Shown here: one piece after another, positions 9,268-15,146 of the stretch
How positions within the stretch are numbered: position 1 is the first letter of the stretch
Layout of the letters: each line of letters opens with the position of its first letter
NCBI GenBank assembly: GCA_903845065.1
Contig: CAIMWH010000252.1
Span: forward strand, 1-40,137
Direction: 5' to 3'
DNA length: 40,137 nucleotides
DNA from: an uncultured Rhodospirillales bacterium
GTDB taxonomy: Bacteria; Pseudomonadota; Alphaproteobacteria; Acetobacterales; Acetobacteraceae
The notes under the pieces: model-generated
The model's input: the letters and a program-made list of their open reading frames with translations, nothing else
Told to the model about the DNA's origin: nothing
Database searches by the model: none
Program-made: the position numbers and the translations under genes

Positions 9268-10128
9268 ATGATGAAGGATTATCTACCGATCATTCTCCAG
9301 GCCGAACGTGATGCGGCGGCCGGAGATGTCGTGGTGGCATTGCGCAAGTTGCGCAAGCTGTCGCTGATGGATTTCTCCGGCCTGATGTGGGAACTGCCGC
9401 ATCCCGACCTGCCGCACCTCAACGCCCTGCTGCCACGCATGGCGAGCGAGGATGTGCAGCGCGCCTGGACCGGCGCCGCCGGGCCGCAGATGATGCAGGG
9501 CACCGTCGATTTCGTCCGCATCATGCAAACCCAGTTCGAGCGCATCTGCCGCCGCCCGCTGCAACAGGCCCGCATCCTGGATTACGGCTGCGGCTATGGC
9601 CGGCTGGCGCGCCCGATGTACTGGTTCACCGATCCGCACGACTACTACGGCGTCGATCCCTGGAATCGCTCGATCGAGCTTTGCACCGAGGACGGCATCC
9701 TCGGCAATATCGCGCAATCGGAATATTTCCCTGCCACTCTGCCGGTCGGTGAGGCGCGCTTCGATCTCATTTATGCCTACTCGATATTCACCCACACCTC
9801 GCTGAAGGCCACCAACGCGGCGCTGCGGGTGCTGCGTGACTATATCCACAGCACCGGCCTGCTCGTCATCACCGTCCGCCCGATCGATTTCTGGCAGATC
9901 GTCGGCCGCATCCCTGAGGCGGACCGCCAGGCCCAGGTTGCGATCCACCAGCGCGACGGCTTCGCCTACGTGCCCGACAGCTTCCCCGTCATCAACGGCG
10001 AGGTGATCTTCGGCGACACCACGCTGACTCCGGAATGGCTGGAGCGCAGCCACCCGTACTGGCGGGTGGAAGCCTATGATCGCGGGATCGACCCGTGGCA
10101 GACCGTCCTGATGCTGACGCCGCGCTGA
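9268..10128 (+). CDS. Class I SAM-dependent methyltransferase
   Basis: A 286-residue protein with a helical N-terminal stretch followed by the SAM-binding motif I ARILDYGCGYGRLARP at about 98-112. YGVDPWNRSIELC (motif II) and FDLIYAYSIFTHTS (motif IV/V) follow. This arrangement matches Methyltransf_25/11-type enzymes that act on small molecules or sugars. The two in-frame ATG codons at 9268 and 9271 are both possible starts. It lies in the same direction as the FkbH-like and fusion genes but behind its own AT-rich leader, so it may be transcribed separately. It ends 4 bp from the stop of the convergent gene at 10133. Its substrate is unknown; a sugar hydroxyl of the local glycan is a reasonable guess. 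Confidence 0.85.
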   Translation: MMKDYLPIILQAERDAAAGDVVVALRKLRKLSLMDFSGLMWELPHPDLPHLNALLPRMASEDVQRAWTGAAGPQMMQGTVDFVRIMQTQFERICRRPLQQARILDYGCGYGRLARPMYWFTDPHDYYGVDPWNRSIELCTEDGILGNIAQSEYFPATLPVGEARFDLIYAYSIFTHTSLKATNAALRVLRDYIHSTGLLVITVRPIDFWQIVGRIPEADRQAQVAIHQRDGFAYVPDSFPVINGEVIFGDTTLTPEWLERSHPYWRVEAYDRGIDPWQTVLMLTPR

Positions 10129-10132
10129 TCGC

Positions 10133-11779
10133 CTAGCGGATACGCGGTGCCGGCGCGTCCGGGTCCGCCGCGTAGTTCGACAGCCGGAACGCCGCGTGCA
10201 CCGTGCCCGCCGCGTCTGGCACCAGCGCGGGCGCGCCCGCCTGTCCGCCGGCCAGGCCGAAGCGGCGGCGCAGCACCGCGGGGCTGGCGAGCAGGCGCGC
10301 GGTGTCGTGCAGCGGCAGCAGCCGCCACAGATTTTCCAGCCCCACCGTCGCGAGATCGAACTCCGCGCAGGCGGACAGGATTTCCGCCCGCCGATCGGCC
10401 AGCACGGTGGAATGGCGATCGAGCCCGGAACAGACAATCATGCCGGTCGGCCCGCAGTCGAGCGCAGTAAGCACGATATCGGGCCGGTACTGCCGCAGCA
10501 CCAGCAGCATCTTCCACACATCCCCGGTCCAGAAATACCGCGTCGCGGTGTCCTCCTCGGGATCGGTGCGATGCGCCCGCTCCGCCATCCGGGTGTTCAG
10601 CGGCAGGCAGTCGTGCAGCAGGATCAGCGAGCGGTCATGGCAATGGCGCTCGATGTTGATGAAATCATTAAGCAGGCTCTCGATCAGATGCTCGCCGTCG
10701 AGAAAGGCGATATCCACCGCGCCGCCGAGCAGCGCCGCCACGTTGTTTTCGGCGAAGAACGTCTCCGGCCGGGTGCGGAAGAACAGCGTCCGCCCGGCCA
10801 TCCGCACCTCGGAGACGGTCTTCAGGCGGGGATCGACGCAGACCGTGTCGCAGGAAAACGCCCGCGTCGCGAATTCGCCGGATGAGCCGCTTTCGAACAC
10901 CAGGCGCGGTTGCAGCACGCGATCGAACGCGGCCAGTAGTTGCACGAAATACGGCCCGGGATGGACGAAGGCCGTCACCGGCGGCCGCGCGCAGGCCTCC
11001 AGCGTCTCCGCCCGTCCGCCATGGCCGGGCACCCACCAGTAGTGCGGGTGCGCCACCAGGGGCGCGCCGTCCGGCAGGGCGGGGTCGGCCGGCGGTTGCG
11101 GGGTCTGCATGGCATAGTCGGCGTCATACGGAACGTGCTTGAGGTATTCGCCGTAGCGGTCCCCATACAGGGTCCGGTCGATGTGGGTGAACGGCAGGTC
11201 GTCCTCCACCACCACGCCCGCGTAGTCCTCCACATCGCGTTGCGACAGGGCGAAATAGGCCTCCAGCGCCGCCCCGGCGATAATCTGCAGGCCGGATTCC
11301 GCCCGCTTCCAGCGCGGGCACCACAGCGCCGTCCAGCCCTCGCGCGCGGCGTTGAAATAATCCACCGCCCGGTCGGACACTAGGAAGGCGTCAGACTCGA
11401 CATGCACCACCTTCTCGAACCCGTGCGCCCGGGCGAATTTCGCGGCGAAGAAGAACGAGCGCACCCAGCCCGGAAAATCCGACACCGAGCGGCGGCCGAG
11501 GTTCCGGGTGAAATGATAGAGCAGCACCGGCGCGTCAGGCATCACCGTGTCGGTGTCGCGCACGATGGTCACATCGGGCCAGTCGGGCAGATGGTCCGAG
11601 CCGTCATCGACGATGAGGATCTGGTCGTAGTGCAGCCGCGAGGCGAGCATGGCGTCCAGCCAGGGACGAAAACGCCGATCCCAGGACTGCCACCCCCCGC
11701 CGCCACGGCGCGCGAACGCAGTGCAGAACAGCAGGGTCTTGGGGGCAGGTTGCGGCATCACAAGGTTCCGGGACTTCAC
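10133..11779 (-). CDS. Glycosyltransferase-like / class I methyltransferase fusion
   Basis: A 548-residue protein with two halves. The N-terminal half (about 13-250) looks GT-A-like: KTLLFCTAFARR, QILIVDDGSD, and KVVHVESDAFLVSD with an acidic ESD in place of DXD. The C-terminal half (about 285-450) looks like a class I methyltransferase of the Methyltransf_24 type: RLVFESGSSGEFATRAF, TVCVDPRLK, VDIAFLDGEHLIESLLND and SLILLHDCLP. An alternative start is ATG 11758 (MPQPAPKTLL). Convergent to the previous methyltransferase with a 4-bp gap, it may be the last gene of a minus-strand pair with the beta-helix gene (58-bp gap). A second glycosyltransferase-methyltransferase fusion in the same locus is unusual. 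Function beyond domain type is not visible. Confidence 0.7.
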   Translation of the reverse strand: MKSRNLVMPQPAPKTLLFCTAFARRGGGGWQSWDRRFRPWLDAMLASRLHYDQILIVDDGSDHLPDWPDVTIVRDTDTVMPDAPVLLYHFTRNLGRRSVSDFPGWVRSFFFAAKFARAHGFEKVVHVESDAFLVSDRAVDYFNAAREGWTALWCPRWKRAESGLQIIAGAALEAYFALSQRDVEDYAGVVVEDDLPFTHIDRTLYGDRYGEYLKHVPYDADYAMQTPQPPADPALPDGAPLVAHPHYWWVPGHGGRAETLEACARPPVTAFVHPGPYFVQLLAAFDRVLQPRLVFESGSSGEFATRAFSCDTVCVDPRLKTVSEVRMAGRTLFFRTRPETFFAENNVAALLGGAVDIAFLDGEHLIESLLNDFINIERHCHDRSLILLHDCLPLNTRMAERAHRTDPEEDTATRYFWTGDVWKMLLVLRQYRPDIVLTALDCGPTGMIVCSGLDRHSTVLADRRAEILSACAEFDLATVGLENLWRLLPLHDTARLLASPAVLRRRFGLAGGQAGAPALVPDAAGTVHAAFRLSNYAADPDAPAPRIR

Positions 11780-11837
11780 GCTGGCAGGGCTTCTGGCAGA
11801 TCGCCGGGCGAAGGTATAGGCAAACCCGCCGCTACCA

Positions 11838-13718
11838 TCAGCCGTGCGCCGCCAGGCTCCATTTTCCGTTCAGTTCCACCAGTTCCACCACCCCGCCGGC
11901 ATTCACCGCCACCGCCGGCAGCAGGCCGGCGAGCCGACCGCCATCGGGGAAGAACAGTGTCAGCCGCCGCTCGGAGGGCAGCGGGATGCCGAGTTGCACC
12001 CGCACCTTCGCCCCCGTACCCGGCCCGCCCAGGCGCACCGCCGCGCGGGTGAAATTCTTGCCCGGCGCCGACAGGCGGAACCCGATAAGCCGCCCGCCGC
12101 CCCCGGTCCAGACATTGGGCACCAGCTTGCCCACCCCGGCCACATCGCCATCCCCCTCCAGCACCGCGGTGCTGGCAGTCGGATCGTAGCCGGTGCCTGG
12201 TTCGTCCACCGCGATCCAGCCGATGCCGGTGCCGACGCTTGCCATGCTCGCGGTCCGCACCTGGGTCAGCGTCTGCAATCCGGGCGGCAGCACCACCGCA
12301 TCGGCGATATCGGGCACCGTCAGCACCCCGCCCTGCGGCGCCACCGTGATGCGGCCGGCGCCGTTGAAGCGGGCGTGGCGCACGGTGATGGTGGCGGTGG
12401 CGGCATACAGCACCCGCTCAGGACCTGGCGCGCCGGGACCGGACGAGATGATGTCCAACCCGTCGAACACGATATCCCGCGCGCCGTCCCGCACCTCGAT
12501 GGCGTGGCCGGCTTTCAGGCGGGAGATATCCAGGGTGGTGTTGGTGAAACGCAGGTGGTTCATCTGGTACTGGAACCAGCCGCCGCCGTATTCGGTATTC
12601 CAGATCGCCACCGCCGGCCCGGTGCAGCCCAGCACGATGTTGTCGCTGCCGGTGATGAGGTAGGAGCCGCCGGGATTGATCCCGGCGCCCTCGATATCCG
12701 TCACCCGGCAGCGCGAAATCCGCACCTCGTAGGCGCCCCCGGTATCGATGCCGAAGCCGCGCTCGTTGGAGACCTCGCAATCCTCGATGGTGCAGTGCCG
12801 CGCATTGGCATCGATGCCACCGTTCTCCCAGTTGGCGCGGGTGCGGCAGCCGGTGAGGCGCAGGTTCTCGGCGTCGGCATAGATGCCGTAGCCGCCGTTG
12901 CCCCACGAATACAGGTTCACCAGCGTCGCCTCCACCACATCGGGCAGGTTGGGGCCGAGCACCATCTTCTGCCCGCCCGGCGCCTCGTTGTAGTTGCCGA
13001 TGGCGAAGCCTGACTGGCCGTTCTTCCAGGCGAAGCTGTCCGCGATGGTCAGGCGCTTCAGCGGCGCGCCGGTGCGGGTGCCGAAGCGGTGGCACTGGAT
13101 GCCGGCGCCCTTGTTGTCATGCAGCCGCAGCCCGCTAAGCCGCCAGTTGGCGCCATGCTCGATCCATATCCCGCTGCCGCCGTTGCGCGCCGCCTCGATC
13201 TGGTCGAGGACCATCAGCGCCTCCTCCCCGCCATCGGCGGCCACCGCGATCAGCAGCCCGGTGGGGCCGCTGCCGCGCAGCACTCCGCACTGCCGCAGCG
13301 TGCAGGCCGCCGGCGCGCCGACGATGGAGACCATGCCGGCATCGGCCCCGGTATGCGCGCCGCCGCCATCCCAGATCACGCCGCTGATATCGATCACTTC
13401 CTTGGTATCGATGCGAAACCATGACCCGGCCTGGAGCCCGGTGCCGACGATGCGGCTGGCGCCCGGCACCCCGTGCATATGCACCGCCACATTCTGCGCC
13501 AACACCGGCCCGGCGACCTTGTAGCTGGTGGCCCGCAGCCGGAATCCCTTGCCCGAGCGCAGCGCGGCGTTGAAGGTGGCGGTATCGTCCGCCCCGCCGA
13601 CCGGGCCGAAACTGTCAATATAAGGCGCGTCGTCACCCGTGCCCTGCGCCATCGCGGGCAGCGGCAGCAGGGCGGCGGTGGCCATCAGCAGGGTGGCGCG
13701 GCGGGCAATGGGGTGCAT
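11838..13718 (-). CDS. Secreted right-handed beta-helix (pectate-lyase-like) protein
   Basis: A 626-residue protein with a clear N-terminal signal peptide (RRATLLMATAALLPLPAMAQG; likely cleavage after AMA at about residue 24). It starts with DTATFNAALRSGKGFRLRATSYKV, a layout typical of Pectate_lyase_3 proteins. The middle (about 120-430) is rich in short repeated beta strands with Asn ladders and turns (SGIWIEHGANWRLSGLRLHDN, YGIYADAENLRLTGCRT, GFGIDTGGAYEVRISRCRV), the hallmark of a parallel beta-helix. A Gly-rich C-terminal domain (about 490-626) resembles virion or host-binding tails. It is probably a periplasmic or extracellular polysaccharide lyase or epimerase, or a glycan-binding protein. 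No catalytic residues can be assigned by eye. Confidence 0.8.
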   Translation of the reverse strand: MHPIARRATLLMATAALLPLPAMAQGTGDDAPYIDSFGPVGGADDTATFNAALRSGKGFRLRATSYKVAGPVLAQNVAVHMHGVPGASRIVGTGLQAGSWFRIDTKEVIDISGVIWDGGGAHTGADAGMVSIVGAPAACTLRQCGVLRGSGPTGLLIAVAADGGEEALMVLDQIEAARNGGSGIWIEHGANWRLSGLRLHDNKGAGIQCHRFGTRTGAPLKRLTIADSFAWKNGQSGFAIGNYNEAPGGQKMVLGPNLPDVVEATLVNLYSWGNGGYGIYADAENLRLTGCRTRANWENGGIDANARHCTIEDCEVSNERGFGIDTGGAYEVRISRCRVTDIEGAGINPGGSYLITGSDNIVLGCTGPAVAIWNTEYGGGWFQYQMNHLRFTNTTLDISRLKAGHAIEVRDGARDIVFDGLDIISSGPGAPGPERVLYAATATITVRHARFNGAGRITVAPQGGVLTVPDIADAVVLPPGLQTLTQVRTASMASVGTGIGWIAVDEPGTGYDPTASTAVLEGDGDVAGVGKLVPNVWTGGGGRLIGFRLSAPGKNFTRAAVRLGGPGTGAKVRVQLGIPLPSERRLTLFFPDGGRLAGLLPAVAVNAGGVVELVELNGKWSLAAHG

Positions 13719-13745
13719 GGGGGTCTCCCTCGGGCGGATCGGCCC

Positions 13746-13759
13746 TGTGATCTATCACA
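13746..13759. promoter_or_regulatory. Palindromic candidate operator TGTGATCTATCACA
   Basis: A dyad with 6-bp arms (TGTGAT/ATCACA) and a 2-bp centre sits in the 117-bp divergent gap between the beta-helix gene (start 13718) and the msrQ-like gene (start 13836). The half-sites look like CRP/FNR-family ones, but the spacing is 2 bp shorter than a CRP site. It lies 28 bp ahead of the beta-helix start and 77 bp ahead of the msrQ start, so it could control either. Confidence 0.35.
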
Positions 13760-13835
13760 TCGCGCCCCATCTGGCCGTAACATGCGCGTGGCCGCCGGGT
13801 CATACTGGGCACGCGGGACGACACAGGAGTTGGCG

Positions 13836-14684
13836 ATGGCGATGACGAACTGGGCAATCTGGCGGGATCATTCGGGGCGGCTATCGGCCCTGAAGCTGGC
13901 GGCACTCGTGGTCCTGCTGCTTCCCGGCACGTACCTCCTGCTCCGCTACGCCGCGCATGACCTCGGCGGCCGGCCGATCACCGAACTCATCCACGGCAGC
14001 GGCGACTGGACAATTCGGTTCCTCCTCGCCACCCTCGCCGTCACCCCGTTGCGCGCCGTGCTGGATTGGCCGCGCGTGGTGCTGCTGCGCCGCATGCTCG
14101 GCGTGGGCGCGGCCTGCTACGCCGGCGCGCACTTCCTGCTCTACATCATCGACCAAAAATGGAACCTGCTCACGGTCGCGAGCGAGATCGTGCTGCGCTT
14201 CTACCTCGCCATCGGCTTCGTCACCCTGCTCGGCCTCGCGGCTTTGGCGATCACCTCGACGGATGGCTGGCAGAAGCGCCTGCGCCAGCGCTGGAAGGCG
14301 CTGCACCGGCTGGTGTTCCCGCTCACCGTGCTCGCCCTGTTCCACTATTTCCTGCAATCCAAGGCCGACGTGACCAACGCCGTGTTCGCCGCCGGGGTGT
14401 TCGCCTGGCTCGGCTTCTGGCGCCTGGCGCCGCGCCGCTGGCAGGCGCGGATGACCACCCTGCTCGCCCTCGCTTTGCTCGCCCCGCTGGCCACCGCGCT
14501 GGTCGAGGGCGCCTGGTACGCGCTCGCCACCGGCGTGCGCGCCTCCCGCGTGCTGATGGCCAACCTCGATCCGTCGATGATGCGCCCCTCCACCGAGATC
14601 ATGATCAGCGCCGGCGTGCTGCTCGCGGTGGCCGCCGCCCGCCGGGTGGCGAAGCGGCGGCCGCGGCGGGCGTTGGCGCTATAG
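13836..14684 (+). CDS. msrQ: MsrQ-like heme-binding ferric-reductase-type membrane protein
   Basis: A 282-residue integral membrane protein with about six transmembrane helices. It matches the MsrQ/YedZ family: TIRFLLATLAVTPLRAVLDWPRVVLLRRMLG, YAGAHFLLYIIDQ, EIVLRFYLAIGF and RWKALHRLVFPLTVLALFHYFLQSKAD. The conserved histidines (in GAHF, ALHRL and LFHY) are the expected heme ligands. MsrQ normally passes electrons from quinones to the periplasmic methionine sulfoxide reductase MsrP. No msrP lies nearby, so the partner is encoded elsewhere or differs. The start is ATG 13836 with ACAGGAG upstream; the frame is open further left but that part is antisense to the beta-helix gene. It overlaps bcp tail-to-tail by 6 bp. 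Confidence 0.85.
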   Translation: MAMTNWAIWRDHSGRLSALKLAALVVLLLPGTYLLLRYAAHDLGGRPITELIHGSGDWTIRFLLATLAVTPLRAVLDWPRVVLLRRMLGVGAACYAGAHFLLYIIDQKWNLLTVASEIVLRFYLAIGFVTLLGLAALAITSTDGWQKRLRQRWKALHRLVFPLTVLALFHYFLQSKADVTNAVFAAGVFAWLGFWRLAPRRWQARMTTLLALALLAPLATALVEGAWYALATGVRASRVLMANLDPSMMRPSTEIMISAGVLLAVAAARRVAKRRPRRALAL

Positions 14685-14688
14685 CGCC
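14675..14688. other. Perfect palindrome holding both convergent stop codons
   Basis: GGCGCTATAGCGCC is a 14-bp perfect inverted repeat. Its centre CTATAG is the TAG stop of the msrQ-like gene on the plus strand and the TAG stop of bcp on the minus strand. It may act as a small shared stem, but no T-tract follows on either side, so a terminator role is doubtful. Confidence 0.5.
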
Positions 14689-15146
14689 TTGGCCGCCGCC
14701 AAAACCGCGGCGGCATGCCCGGGGATCTTGATCTGGCGCCAGATTTTCGCGATCCGGCCCTGCGCGTCGATCAGGAACGTCGAGCGTTCCATGCCCATGT
14801 ATTTGCGCCCATACATGGATTTCTCCACCCAGGTACCATAGGCCGCCGCCGTGGTCTTCTCGGCGTCCGACGCCAGCGGGAACGTCAGGTTGTACTTGGC
14901 GGCGAATTTCTCGATCGGCTTCATCGGATCGGGCGACACCCCGATGACATCGAGCCCGGTGGCGGCCAGCGCCGGCAACGCCTCCTGGAACGCGCAGGCC
15001 TCGGTGGTGCAGCCCGGGGTATCCGCCTTGGGATAGAAATACAGCACGAACGGTTTGCCCGCGTAGCCGGCAAGGCTCACCGTGCGGCCCCCGCTGGCCG
15101 GCATTTCGAACGCGGGCGCCGGCGCGCCCTCGACCAGATCACTCAT
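14679..15146 (-). CDS. bcp: Thioredoxin-dependent thiol peroxidase (peroxiredoxin Bcp/PrxQ)
   Basis: A 155-residue atypical 2-Cys peroxiredoxin reducing hydrogen peroxide and organic hydroperoxides in the cytoplasm. The peroxidatic Cys46 lies in FYPKADTPGCTTEAC and the resolving Cys51 five residues on, as in Bcp. The full-length family layout (KPFVLYFYPK, VIGVSPDPM, KYNLTFPLASD, RSTFLIDAQG) is present. The start codon overlaps the glnE stop (ATGA, 15143-15146), so it is co-transcribed behind glnE. Conservation of all key residues makes activity likely. Confidence 0.96.
   Translation of the reverse strand: MSDLVEGAPAPAFEMPASGGRTVSLAGYAGKPFVLYFYPKADTPGCTTEACAFQEALPALAATGLDVIGVSPDPMKPIEKFAAKYNLTFPLASDAEKTTAAAYGTWVEKSMYGRKYMGMERSTFLIDAQGRIAKIWRQIKIPGHAAAVLAAAKAL

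Noticed and set aside
13746-13759. Calling the TGTGAT dyad a CRP or FNR site
   Set aside because: CRP sites have six bases between TGTGA and TCACA and this has four; FNR sites need TTGAT half-sites. Only a generic operator can be supported.
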